A stretch of DNA of 64,000 nucleotides from positions 29,093,501 through 29,157,500 of the forward strand of contig OX344749.2 of the NCBI GenBank assembly GCA_947034885.2, in the 5' to 3' direction. Position 1 is the stretch's first letter. Each line of letters begins with the position of its first letter. Below, piece after piece: positions 48,778 through 60,183 of this stretch. The position numbers and the translations under genes were made by a program. The stretch is from Thuidium tamariscinum. Lineage: Eukaryota; Streptophyta; Bryopsida; Hypnales; Thuidiaceae. The notes under the pieces were generated by a model. That model was given only the letters and a program-made list of their open reading frames with translations, was not told the DNA's origin and ran no database searches.

Positions 48778-51700
48778 ATGAGTGGAAGTGTGAGAAACTC
48801 GAAGAAAGCGATGAAGTCCAAGTCTCCCAGTGCGCGTGCTACATCGCCCTCGTTTCGCAATGGCATGCCTGCTACCAAGCCCGAGCGTCGAAGCAAACCT
48901 GTTCCATTGGAAGGCTTGGCTCGCTTGTCGACGGACGTATTCACAGAGAATCCCATTGCGCAACTGTCGCTCTCGGACAGCAAGCCGTTCCTTGGAGTTG
49001 TCATCTGCGTCACGGGATTCTCTAGAGGTCAGATTCCAATCCTGGGATTCATCTCTGATTTTGGGACACAAGCTTGCTTTTGTAGAATTTGAATTGAAGC
49101 TGACTGCGTGATGGTGGTTTGCAGAGGCAAGGCGGGAGGTGCAGATTACGACGGAGCGCATGGGCGGCCAGTACAGTCGCGATCTTCACGTCAACTGCAC
49201 TCATCTCGTAGTTCAAATATCCTCTTCAATTGTTCGTGATATTTTCATACGCGTGATTGTATTTTTAGTTTTTGTTTGCGTGTTCGCCTCATGACATGAA
49301 TTCTTTGACTTCGCACACAACTGTAGCGGTCGCAAGTACGAGCACGCGGTGAAGCACGGCGTACACAGGGGCTTACACGTTGTCATTATGTCATGGTTTG
49401 AGGATTGCGTGAAGCAAAACGGTAAGCTGGTGAATTTCCTGGAGGACCACGATGCATGCATTGCTCTTCATTAAGGCTGGTGATCAATAAGTATTGGTCT
49501 AATTTGAATGATTGGATTTTACTATAAGATCAATCGAATTGATCGTTTAGGGTTTTAACAATTGTGAGAGACTAGAATCTAGTTTTAGCAGCTTCAAGTG
49601 ACGTAGAGCCGGATCAATCGAATTTGTAGTTTAGAGTTTTACCAATTGTGTGCGACTGTAATCCAATTGCAGTAGCTTCCAACTGATGTGAAATCAGGTC
49701 CAACAAATTGCTCGGTTAGGGTTTTGACAATTGCGAGCGATTAGAATCCAGTGGCAGCAGCTTCAACTGATGTAGAGCCGGATCCAACGTTTCACAATTG
49801 TGACCGACTACAATCAGATTCTGGAGTTGCATCAGATTCAATTGATATGAAGCCGTTGGTGTGTTTGCAGCGCGGTTGGACGAATCGATCTACATGGTGC
49901 CCAGAAACCTCGCGCTTTCGCACGATCATCACGACCCTTTGCCAGCAGCCGTGCTCAGCAGCAACCGTCGTAAATTTCCATCCGCAGACAACCAGGACAT
50001 GGAAGCCGCGGTGCGCTTGCAACCGATCTCCTTGGCCAACAGTTCCGGAGGCTCCTTGCGAAACTCCACCAGCATGCCTCGCACTCCCCATTCCTCGCTC
50101 GCCACGGACAAATCGTGTAATGCGCTCGCTGGAGCTCGCTTCTTCATCGATTCTGCCCTTCCTCGTAACTTGCAACTGAAGGTTGGCCATCAAGAACTTC
50201 TTTCATTAGCTTGGCCATCAACATCCGACACAACTGAATTCCGAATTAGGGTTTTGGGGGTTGATGGGCATTTTTTGGGAATTCGCAGGCACAAGAAGCG
50301 GCGGAGTCATGGGGCGCTACGTGTGTGGATAATTGGTCAAAGGCGACTCATGTTGTTTGTGAATCCGAAACGATCTCCAAGTACATTGGTCTCAATCTGC
50401 ATCTTGTCTCTGTAAGCTCGTTGCCTTCTTTCATTAACCTCCAAATTGCGAGCTACTCTTCAAACATTTGGTCACACTAGCTGAAAACGTACCCCCGAGA
50501 AATCTGAACCTCATCGAAGATTGGCAGGAATTGCATTCAGAATGCAATAGGGTTACAATTGGCAGGGTTTATGTGTACCAAATTGTAGTAAATTGTGTAA
50601 CATGTGGAAAGGTTTAATGTGATTAGTTTTCCTTTGGGGTTTTGGGGGGATCACTTGAAGAACAATTGTATAGACGGCTAGAAGAAATTGAGTGATTTTT
50701 CTCTGCAATTTCATGCATCTACTCTATTGCTAACTCCGGAGAGTGAATTGGTATTCCAGCCAATGTGGATTATGTCTGCTCGAGATGGCTTCCCATTGCG
50801 TTGCGTCCAATACTCAGCCGATCTCGCACGAGATGTGGCCGATCTTCTTTTGGATTGGAAGATAAAGGGGAAGCACAGCAACAAAGTAGGTCAACTGAAC
50901 ACCTATTCTGAAATTCCCAATCTAATTGCTTTGTGCCAATCGAGTTTTCGAATTGTAATCATTCCTGGGCTTATGAATACATTGGTTAATGCTTGCACAC
51001 TCTGTGACTGTTCTGTGCTCCCGAAAATTGATCCTGTTGTCGCAGAGTTCACTCGGAAACTTCACCGTGCACCCCAATGGCAACAGAGCAGCAGCGGCCA
51101 CTGTTGAAGAACGAGAGAAAAAAGCAGTTGTTGCAAAGGAAGGCGTTCGTCGAAGACGAGGGCCTCGGATGCAGGTAGGATTGAAATCAAATTTTTACTT
51201 ACAAGGATGTCAGGTTTTAAGGTTTTGAAGTTAAGTTTCAGAATTTCAGGGTTTAGGGTTTAGGGGTGCGCTGGTTCTGGCACAAGGTCGTGAGAGGCGA
51301 AGTGAATTGCTCTTTAGTGAATTTAGGGTTTTGGCGTGGTTGAGAACTTGGGATTTCATTCTTCGTATGGCATTCAAACGAACCCGTTGAAATAGCCAGA
51401 TTAGGCCCCGTCTACAAATACCAATTACCAATTTTAGCTAATTTGGAATTAGTTACTAATTGCCAGCTTGTGTCAATTTGCTAATTGATGCCAACTTCCT
51501 ATAACTAATTTGCAACAAAATTACAATCAATTTGCCAATTTACTATCCGTGCCTATATTAACGGTTTGAAATGCTAAACCCACCTACGCCAACTAACTTA
51601 AGTACCAGAAGTTTGCTAACTTGAAAGACGAACTCCCCATTAATTACCTTACAAATATGTGCTTCCAACTTTCTAATGAGACTCTTTTCTATCATTCACA

Positions 51701-54367
51701 ATTTCTTTTTAGATTTTAGATTTTTTTATTACTAATAACTTTGTGAAAATATATTATCTACCTCAATTTCATAAAATTGATTGTATAGAAAGTTTAATTT
51801 TTGAAAATCCAAGCAGTACTTTCTTAGAATGAGAAGTTACTTGGACAAAAAATCACTCCAAAATCACTCTGTCCATCATCCAAAATACAACGTATTGAAT
51901 ATTTTGGGGTTCATCACCTCAATTAACAAATTAGCTAACCTGCTCTACTTGAGTGATGTGGTTAGACAGTGATACAATTTTGTCACGAAGTTAAGAGACC
52001 CTATTTGTGCCGCCACTATTTCGTACCAATAATGTCCATTTCAAATTTTCAAATATTCTCAATCGCCGCACAGTGTCTCCGAAGTGTCACAAATAGGGTT
52101 TCTTTCCAGTACTGAAATGGGGAGGGAATTGATCTTTTGGTGTGGATGTGTGTAGCCCTGTAGAACCCTCCCTCGACTGAACACACCGACAAGCCTCTTG
52201 GACTCGATCTTTTGGGTCGTGTCCGATACCCCTGCCACTGCCCAACTGTACACCAACAGCACAGGAAAGGTTTTGGTGGGAAATGGCAATGCAACAGAAG
52301 CTGGGCGTGGGCTCCATCGCAATGGGTCTCGCCACCAAGACCCTCTGGAGGAAGCTCTCGGAACAGAGATTTACACAAAACCTCTCAGCCGAAGGTAAGC
52401 ATCTCGCAGAATATCACGCCATGAAATGATGAAATGTGGAATTTCATAACGATCGTGCCTCCTTTTTTGCTCTTTGGTTTGCAGTAATCACGCTTCCCTG
52501 TGATAGCTCGTTGAGTGCCAATGCTGAGATGCGATGAAATGTGTCCTAAAGACAGATTGAAGCATCTTGGATATCTTGACTCTTTTTTAACTTCTCAGCG
52601 CTTTGAAGTCTGTATTCTGGAAGATGGAACAGATTGCTTTTGACCAATCTTTTGTCCCAAGTAATTTCTCATCTAAAGTAAAAGTGAATTCTTTTACAAG
52701 ACAACCTTCCTGTACAGCCATTTTGATGAGAGTGGGATAGGATATATTTGAACAATTTTTGCAAAAATGTACAAAAATTCGGAAAAAGAATTAAGGCGTT
52801 TAAACTTTGCAGTTGGGTCTGAGGTCTTTCAAGAATGTTGTGGCTTGATCGTTGGCTAAGTGCCAATGCTTTCATTCCTGACGTAAAGACGTGAGAAATC
52901 CTGTGGCAATAAATTAAGATGGTCGAGAGTGGGAGCATCTTGGATACCCTATCCTGGCTCTTCTTTAAATTAGCAGTTGGGTGCGAGAGTTTAGTAGATT
53001 ATTCAAGAATGCTGTGGTCAGAGAAAGTGATCAAATTGAAATGTTGCAGTGACAAGCGGGAGATTGTATTTCGAGGGGCCTTCTTGACCATCTCGTTCCC
53101 CATCGACCGATTCTCCGAGCTGGGTCCTTCATCGCAGACGTTCTTCAGCGAAAACGGCTTCACCAGGGAGCAAATCATCAACCTCGTCTACGCATTTTAT
53201 CAGGTAACGCAACAACACTTGTTAACCCTGAACCCGAACCCTAAACTCATACTCTTCATGTGCTCGTTACAAACTGTTCGCATAGGAGCATGAATTAGGG
53301 GTATCAGAGCTCTCGATTTCTAGTATGAGATTTCGCTGGTTCATTTCACATTGAACCCTATGCAATTCTGAGCCCCAAAATCTCGTCTTAGAAATACCAC
53401 CCGGGGTGGGCAACTCACACTTGAGAATTGTCTCTTCTTGTGGAATGGAAAACTCGCATTTCGACACTCCCTCTTAGAGAGCACTTTCAGTCGCAAAATC
53501 CTCTTCCTTTCCGTCTTGGATTTCACATAGAATTTCATAATCTTGTCTAAAAACCACCTCATTAAGCATCTCCACCCGTTCATGCCAAATCATATGATAC
53601 ACAAGGAAATACATGAAAGTAAGCTTGCGCCTCTTCCAAGCATCCTTCCAAACATCCCTCAACCTACCTTAGAAACCCATGCCCTTCCCAGCAAAGTTTA
53701 GTTTGGATTCACATAACAGATTGCCATTGTGCTTAAAAACCTTATACTTGTGATTGGTCCATCACATTTGGTAGGTGTGAACCTTGGAACCAACATCTGT
53801 TAGATCCAACTTTTTTTTTATCACCTTTGGTTGTGTTGAAGGTTTAGATTTTGATCACATTTGGATTTAGGGTTCAAGAAAAGCAGTTCAACTTCTAAAT
53901 GCATTTGGTCCACGAAACGTTTGTTGATTTCATTCGAGTTTTCTTCAATCGCAGATTAGAATTTACATCTTGTCGAAGAACTACTTGTTATACTGAACAC
54001 ATTTGGGGTCTCTAGTTGCCTTCCCTTCAAAGTACATAGATTCTAGATATGCCCACAAATTTCGTAGCAGAGGAATTTTACATTAAGATTCTTTTCCCTC
54101 GGAGCGCATGTCTTTGCACTCCCCTCCTGAACTGTGGTTTCACATCAGGAACCCCTGTCCCCAGCCGAAGTGGAAGCAGCCCTGCACACGGACTCCAAGC
54201 ACGCCGATCGCCTGCGCGCTTTGTACTCTTCCCCCGACTTGGACGAGCTCGGCCATGTGTCGATGCTGCGACACCAATTCCTCGGCAGTCGCTTACAATT
54301 CGAAGGGCTCAAGAGGGCGAACCAAGATCCCACCAGCTATATCTACGACCTCTGGCTAGGCTCGTGA
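48778..54367 (+). CDS. BRCT-domain protein, TopBP1-like DNA-damage response type, 10 exons, 580 aa
   Basis: Exons: 48778-49027, 49125-49216, 49322-49421, 49871-50181, 50289-50411, 50760-50885, 51046-51174, 52156-52394, 53050-53203, 54149-54367. They total 1743 nt, open throughout, with all phases matching. An in-frame TGA just before the ATG fixes the start if exon 1 is first. Residues 1-68 are basic and Ser/Pro-rich. BRCT 1 spans about 70-157 (FLGVVICVTGF, CTHLVV, SWFEDCV, ARLDESIYMV). BRCT 2 spans about 235-330 (GARFFIDSALP, ESWGATCVD, ATHVVCE, PMWIM, SADLARDVADLLL). A basic linker (GVRRRRGPRM) follows, then a conserved C-terminal region (SLLDSIFW, FPIDRFSELGPSSQTFFSEN, HTDSKHADRLRALYSS) ending DLWLGS. 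This matches plant BRCT proteins annotated as DNA-repair factors, as I remember them. A phosphopeptide-binding nuclear role is inferred. The relatives I recall have a longer N-terminus. Confidence 0.93.
49217..49321 (+). other. Predicted U12-type AT-AC intron (intron 2 of the BRCT gene)
   Basis: Donor ATATCCTC differs from the U12 consensus ATATCCTT only at the last base. The branch site TTCTTTGAC (49301-49309) fits TTCCTTRAC at 8 of 9 positions. The terminal AC (49320-49321) lies 13 nt after the branch A. Removal joins ...THLVVQ to CSGRKYEH in phase 0. No GT-AG choice gives the required phase: the only nearby AG (TGTAG) needs a phase-2 donor, and none exists at a usable place. Length 105 nt. 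Confidence 0.82.
49528..49855 (+). repeat. Intronic minisatellite, four units of about 84 bp
   Basis: Units start near 49528, 49612, 49698 and 49781 and share TTAGGGTTTTxACAATTG, then a GCAGCTTCAA-like string and TGATGTAGAGCCG. They fill most of intron 3 of the BRCT gene up to the acceptor at 49870. Divergence between units is about 15-25 percent. Confidence 0.85.
51175..52155. other. Intron 7 of the BRCT gene
   Basis: Begins GTAGGATT, ends TGTGTAG. From about 51400 to 52000 it is AT-rich with many short CAATT/TAATTTGC variants, possibly an old insertion, but no ends could be paired. Confidence 0.6.
53204..54148. other. Intron 9 of the BRCT gene with unexplained antisense frames
   Basis: Begins GTAACGC, ends CACATCAG. 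On the minus strand two overlapping frames (53474-53662 and 53341-53583) read protein-like, charged sequence (WKDAWKRRKLTFMYFL, WHERVEMLNEVV), suggesting a small broken mobile-element ORF. I do not recognise the family. Confidence 0.4.
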
Positions 54368-55503
54368 GACTCATGATCCTTCTTCCTTTGCATCCCATTT
54401 TGCAGCTGCGTTTGTTGCTGCAGCTCATGTATAAACAACCATATATAGGAAGGTCTTAGTACCGAGAATTACTATACTAGTGCAGGATATGGTCTTCATG
54501 TGTAAATTTAGGAGAGTGATTTTCTGAGGGAGGTGGATACAGGAGTCTTGGAAATTGTATGCAGGGTTTCTAATGAGGTAACTTGGCGTCTTTAATTAGC
54601 ATGTGTGAGGCATGGAAATTATGGGTGATAGTGTAAGTAAATTAATCATAATGCTAAGTCCGTTGTGCAAGGTAGCTCTTTCACTGTCATTGTCTCGTTG
54701 GCATGACTCAGAGTAAGCTGATGTGGTATGTCGTTTTCGTGTTGATTTCAATGTCTTGTGGACTTCGATGTGGGTACCTTTGACGAACGTACTTTTTATT
54801 CTTAAGCTAGTTTATGAATAAGGTTTAAGTTGAGTTTCTCTCTTTTGGCAGGGAAAAAAGAGGATATTATATAATCTAATTATATAATCTAAAATACTTC
54901 TCATTCGAAGCCTTTGAGATCATCTCTAGAAAATAAGAGACCAGCATGTTAAGTTACACCATACTCATGTACAATGTTCATGAAATACACTCTACCTAAG
55001 CTACATTTGTAAACTCGTGGACGTGTCCAGTGCTTAAGATGACGTGTTTTGCTTGTTGGTTGTCATTGTCTCCAACTTGCTCAACTAATGTTGGTCACCC
55101 ATTCAACATGTTGAGAGTCCCCTCCTTTTCAAAGTCCAAGCGTTTGTCTGCTCTGACCCGTCGCTGAGTCAATTGATCTGTCGTTTTTGAGAAGAGATCA
55201 GATTGTGATGGTATGGATTGAATTTCAGTGAGGGAAAAGTCAGTATTGATGCGGAAGAACGAAGCAATAAGGTCGGTACCTTTGGTTGTTCTCAGGAATA
55301 CCAAACTCCGATGATGGTTTGCACATAACTCACAAAGTCTCGTGATTTGGGGTTTGGGGTATCTTGGCAGTTGCTAGCTGAAATATCTGCATGCTTTGGA
55401 AGTGGAGAAATTGCTTCTTCTTCTCTTTGTGTATTCAAGTTAGTAACTTTGAAAAGAAAAAAGAAAAAGTAGGAGAATCTTAATGTAAGGTGATGGCATA
55501 AGC
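54368..55503. other. 3' flank of the BRCT gene
   Basis: No further gene is recognised. GC content falls gradually toward the MITE-rich zone. A minus-strand frame at 55095-55304 (69 codons) has no known motif. Confidence 0.5.
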
Positions 55504-55793
55504 TTAACCCTCTAAGTGCTCCGACATGCATGTTTTGGATGATGACCAAAGTGCTTCAAACTAAGGTTCAACCTTGTAAGGATAGGTTGGTCTCTATGGA
55601 AATCATGCTTTTTGAAATCGTGCAAACCATCTACTTTAAAAAAATTCAAAAGTATTCATTGGAGACCACATTGCTATTCACGACTTAGCCTTTTTGGACA
55701 AAATTTTGAGGATGAACAATTGCAAGTTTGTCTTGTATGCAAGAATTCTCTATCATCCATTAGACACTTAGTGTTTGCAATAATGTTACAAGG
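55504..55793. mobile_element. Partial TTAA-type element
   Basis: CTTAA followed by CCCTCTAAGTGCTCCG (55504 onward) looks like a left end of the TTAA families. The matching right end is missing; the next complete copy starts at 55798. Confidence 0.4.
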
Positions 55794-55797
55794 TTAA

Positions 55798-56743
55798 CCC
55801 CTAAACCCCTAACCTCTATGTTTTCACCAAAACCGCTTCAAAACTGTCATTTCTTAGACAATTATCAAATTTTTTTAAAAAAACATTTCTTGACAAAATT
55901 AACCGTAGGATCTTTTAGAAAACAAGTTTAAGAATATGTGGGAAAAATTTCAGAAATTTTCACCGTGTAGATTGCAAGATATCAGTATTTGAAGTGATAA
56001 AAATCAGTTTTTTACCACTGCGGAAATCCGGGCAGCTGCACTTCAGAAGACCATATTTGTGTGGAAAAATGTCCAAAATGATTGTAACTCCTTGGATTGA
56101 TTTTTCAAGTAAAGTTGGCTATATGCTTGAAAATTTTCAGATCATTTGGAATTGTGAAACATATAGGAAAAAAATAGTAAGTAGAAAGAAGTAGAAAATG
56201 AGCCAAAATACTAAATTATTGATAATTTATTTATAAAGTTAAAAGAAGACAATCCCAATGGTTGTAATGTTGTGTTAAACAATATACACCCAATGTTTTT
56301 ATTTTTTTTCAAAAATATTGAAAATTGAATTAAATAAAGAATTTCAAACTTTTTTTGTAGTGTAGAGATTTTATAACTAGCCGAAACTACCTCAAACTAA
56401 AAAACTTCATAACTTTTGACTCATTAATCCAAATGGAATGATTCAAAGATTCCCATTCCTATAAAAACCTAAAGAATCAATTTGAAATTTCACTTTTGAA
56501 AAAAAAGTTTTTTTAAAGAAGTTTTTTCAGCTGCCCAGGCTGCCCTCACTTCAAACAAAACAACATATCATGCCATAACTTTTTAACAGTGTAGTCAAAA
56601 GTTACAAAAATTGTTGGGCCTTGAAGCTACTCCTTGGACACATGTTGTATCAAATTTTCAAAGAAAAAAAGTATAAACTCTATTCGTAGTGAGCTGCCCA
56701 AAATTTCTATGTTGCCAAAAAACGCAGCTCAGGGCTTTAGGGG
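55798..56743 (+). mobile_element. TTAA-flanked MITE, family A, cleanest copy (946 bp)
   Basis: TTAA (55794-55797), then CCCCTAAACCCCTAACC; right end GGGCTTTAGGGG, then TTAA (56744-56747). It contains all family A blocks: GGATCTTTTAGAAAACAAG, CAGCTGCACTTCAGAAG, GTTGGCTATATGCTTGAAAA, CATATCATGCCATAAC and GTAGTGAGCTGCCCAAAATT. Non-coding; the 66-codon frame inside is accidental. Confidence 0.9.
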
Positions 56744-56747
56744 TTAA

Positions 56748-58236
56748 GTACTACATGGTGCAATGCTTTCTTAGAAATTTTTGTGTAGGTGGTTTAGAGT
56801 AGGTGAAAGAGAAGTTGCAAAAAAATGTGAGAGGACATTGGACAATAGTCCAAATACTCTCTCATTCATCCAACATAATTCTTGAATGAGTTAACCTATC
56901 ACCGAGTTAATTGAACCTAAAAAAAATGATCCAGTTTTTGAACCAATAGGTGCATTTTTCATGTTGATTGTATAAGAACCTTTGAAAGGCATCCATTGGA
57001 TAGACAAAAAATTTAAAAAAATTAAAAGGATCTAATTTGCAATTTGATGTTTCCACATGTTTTGAAGTGGGAAAAGTCTATCTTCTAATGCAAAACAAGT
57101 GTGTAGGATTGATTGCAACTTTCAATACTATTTTCCTTCAATTCCAATATTGAACCATTTTTTTAATTTAAACCCCAATGTTTCTCTATTTTTTATTCCA
57201 ATAGAGATTTTTTTGCTAGTTTTTTAAAATTGCAACTAGATTTATATCACCTAATTCTACCAACTAACAATGAACTAATCAATCATTCTCTCCAAATTCA
57301 TTGATAGGTTGTATCATTCTCTAATTTTTAAATTTTTTTTAGTTTTTAACTTTTTCTACTTTGCATAAGGTAGTAACATCCATAACCATTAGTGTATTCA
57401 TTTTTTGACACTATAATTTCCTTAAAGTGTCCCCAAGAGTACCTTAAAACCATCATTATGCTTGGTTGCAATTGGTAGTCTCTACTTTTTTTAGATTTTG
57501 GTGTGAGAATCAAGGCAACTCTAGGGAGTGCGGATTAGACTGCCCTAGGGAGTTCTACTTTTAAAATTTATATAAATTACATGCCTTATCCAACAATACT
57601 ATTTTTTTTAATCCATGATTTTCAATTGCTAATATTGCAAAAAAAAAATATTTATAGTAAAAGGTGCCTCCAACGATGTACAATATTTTGATGATAGTCG
57701 GATATGGATATTGCTACGTTCATAACATTGTGAATCAATGTTTGAGAGGTCCCTTTTGTTCCCATGGAATGAGATATTCCAATGTTGAAATTCTCCTAGG
57801 TATTGTTCATTAAAATATATAAGTCAATGACTTAACCACTTAAACTCTCTAAGCACTATACCCACTCTTTACAAATCCAATCTACAAATAGCACGTCACC
57901 AAAATATTCCAACTAGCTAATCAATAGTTCATTTCATATTATAACTTAATTCATTGCCTCGTTTCTAGAATTGCAATATTCCTTCACTACAGGGGAGATA
58001 ACTAAGCTAGTTAATAATTTTATGTTATTTGATTTAAATGTTGGAGTGCTAGAGTCTAAGGTAGAAGTACCCATTTTCAATTAGGGACCCATCCCTAGCC
58101 TATATAGTGCAGATATTTCCAACCAAGGCTAGAAGATATTTCCAACCAAAGTTTAGAACATATTTTTTCCTCCATTTTAAGGCTGGGCCCAATAAGATCA
58201 TGACGCATGTCCCAAAGTAGTGAGCTAGAAAGTACT
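56748..58236. other. AT-rich intergenic DNA, no gene seen
   Basis: No coding region or paired element ends were found; probably old repeats. Confidence 0.45.
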
Positions 58237-58240
58237 TAGT

Positions 58241-58972
58241 GGGTCATTGCAAGAAACACCATGCAAAAAGCGTAGCGTTTTCAAACATAGTCTTTTTTTT
58301 TCGGGAGTACTTTAAAATTAGAAAAAAAAGTTTTAAAAAAAGTGAAAAATATGTTTTATGTATAAACCTTTAAGAAGAAGGTACCCTAGAAAGGAAAGGC
58401 ATAGGAAAAATCTCTAAGTAGGAAATCCAGAAAAGTGCAAAATCTCATGAAAATTAGTACTTCCACATTTTAATTTGTAAAAAATAGGAAAATCAATTTT
58501 AAGAAAAACTAAAAATTGTCCATTTGAGGAAAGTTGATTTTGATGAGATTTGACCAAAAGAACAATCTTAGAACCATCATCAATGTTCAAAAATTGCATG
58601 CCATGGGAAAAAATTTGTACTCATGTGGAGGACATAAAAAAACATATTTTTAGATTTTTATTTGGAATTTATAGGTTTTACACCTATGCAAATAGACCAT
58701 GAAAGTTTCGTCTTCAAATCATTAAATTTAGACACTGCGAATGTAATGATAACCATAAATGTAATTTTGTGACAGTTCAACGAAAATGTTTTTTAAATAT
58801 AAAATGATTTTTTTTAATTTCTGAAAAATTAGGGATCTAATAAAATTCAAGTTAGGTATTTTCAATAAAAAATTCATGTTCATTGGACTTAATCTCCAAA
58901 AGTTATAGTGGAAAATAAAAAAGTGGTTCTCATTGTGACATGAAATAGGACCGGTGTTTCTTGCACTGACCC
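58241..58972 (-). mobile_element. Novel-looking MITE with 4-bp target repeat, copy 3 (732 bp)
   Basis: Ends GGGTCATTGCAAGAAACACC and the complement of GGGTCAGTGCAAGAAACACC, flanked by TAGT (58237-58240 and 58973-58976). Opposite orientation to copies 1 and 2; the subterminal GCAAAAAGCGTAGCGTTTT matches the right ends of those copies. The only open frame is accidental. Confidence 0.92.
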
Positions 58973-59039
58973 TAGTCTATGATTGGAATTGGAAGAGTTT
59001 TGACATTGACTATTGACAAAGGTAGGAGGCTTCAAAATT

Positions 59040-59260
59040 GATTAGGCTCCCAAACCGCTCACCTTCCCAAATGTACATTGTTTGTACAAGATGATTTTGA
59101 ATCTATACAAGAATGTACATTGAAACCGTGTACATTTTGGGGTGGGCACTTTTAGAACCCTATGCCATATTGACTTCAAAAATTTATAACTAATTCCACA
59201 AAGTTCCCTCCAAAATGAAACAACTTAGATTAGATGCCTATAACAGATATTTCATTAAAA
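59040..59260. repeat. Dispersed repeat with AATGTACATTGTTTGTACA core
   Basis: Same order of motifs as at 930-1180: the AATGTACATTGTTTGTACA core, then CCCTATGCCAT, TTGACTTCAAAA and AAACAACTT..TTAGATGCC. Ends and class unknown. Confidence 0.65.
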
Positions 59261-59279
59261 TGGCGGTATTCCTACACCA

Positions 59280-59975
59280 TTTTTCCATTCATTTTCCAGG
59301 ACAGGGATAGATTTCAGACTTCAGGGTCTTGAAATCTAGGACAGGTATATAATTTAGACTGCATGGTCTAAACCTGAAAATGCCAAGTTTGTGGCATACT
59401 TCCATTTTAATGAAATATCCGTTCTATTCCATTTGTATCACAAGGAAAATTCATCGAAAAATATTTCAAGATGTTTCACCACCCTAGAATTCAGTTGTAG
59501 CCTTGAGATGGTCGATGTATGGACCTCCATTACCTTAGTATGGACAACTTTTTGGCTTCCAAAAGTCACAAAAATTTCAATTTCGAGAATGAAATTGTGA
59601 AAAATTTGCAATCCCCGTATTTCGTGACCAAAATTTCACTTGCTTCATACTGCTCATGATCTGCCAGAAAATGGCTTCAGTGATCGGCGATGGGGACCTC
59701 TACCTTAGGTGGCGACGATAAGCTTAATGCCAACGTGGCTGGCTTGGCTTGGCTGCTGACGATTTAGCCGACTCAGCTTTATTGGAGAAGGTGATAGGCT
59801 TCGTTCTGACTGCCTTTTCAAATTTGACAACTAAACATGGCAGGAATGTCGGGAATGATGAGTCAGCTAAGCTACTGTAGGAGGGCCTACTGCCTACTGT
59901 GCTACCCAACTTTTAGTTCTAGTCTTATCTATTTTATGTACCTGCACTAATTACTACAAGGAGAGGGTCTACGAC
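59280..59975. other. Mixed-composition region, no gene recognised
   Basis: The first 300 bp are AT-rich. About 59640-59940 is GC-richer (TGGCTGGCTTGGCTTGGCTG) and may be decayed coding DNA, but no protein family can be read on either strand. Confidence 0.4.
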
Positions 59976-59980
59976 TTTCC

Positions 59981-60093
59981 GAAAAGGAGATGAAAAAGGA
60001 GACGAAAAAGGAGATGAAAAAGGAGATGAGAAAGGAGATGAAAAAGGAGATGAGAAAGGAGATGAAAAAGGAGATGAGAAAGGAGATGAGAAA
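59981..60093 (+). repeat. 12-bp tandem repeat, about nine copies
   Basis: Unit GGAGATGARAAA, purine-only except one T. In one plus frame it would encode repeated Gly-Asp-Glu-Lys, but no start or flanking coding context supports translation. The minus-strand frame over it is low-complexity. Confidence 0.92.
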
Positions 60094-60183
60094 TTGCATG
60101 TAGCCCATATTGATGAGGCACTACTGTGATTGGTTTTGCAGATTTGAGCACTGGGCTTTTCATAGCATTCTCTTGCCCTTAAC

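Noticed and set aside
48573-49161. Minus-strand frames of 146 and 192 codons opposite BRCT exons 1-2
   Set aside because: No family features, rich in T, S and P, and they lie opposite confirmed exons and a repeat-rich leader.
49201-49325. A normal GT-AG intron 2 in the BRCT gene
   Set aside because: All nearby GT donors are in the wrong phase for the only AG acceptor; the AT-AC model fits phase, donor and branch site.
52049-52424. Several minus- and plus-strand frames over BRCT exon 8
   Set aside because: Shadow frames of exon 8, whose own frame continues the conserved C-terminal region with matching splice phases.
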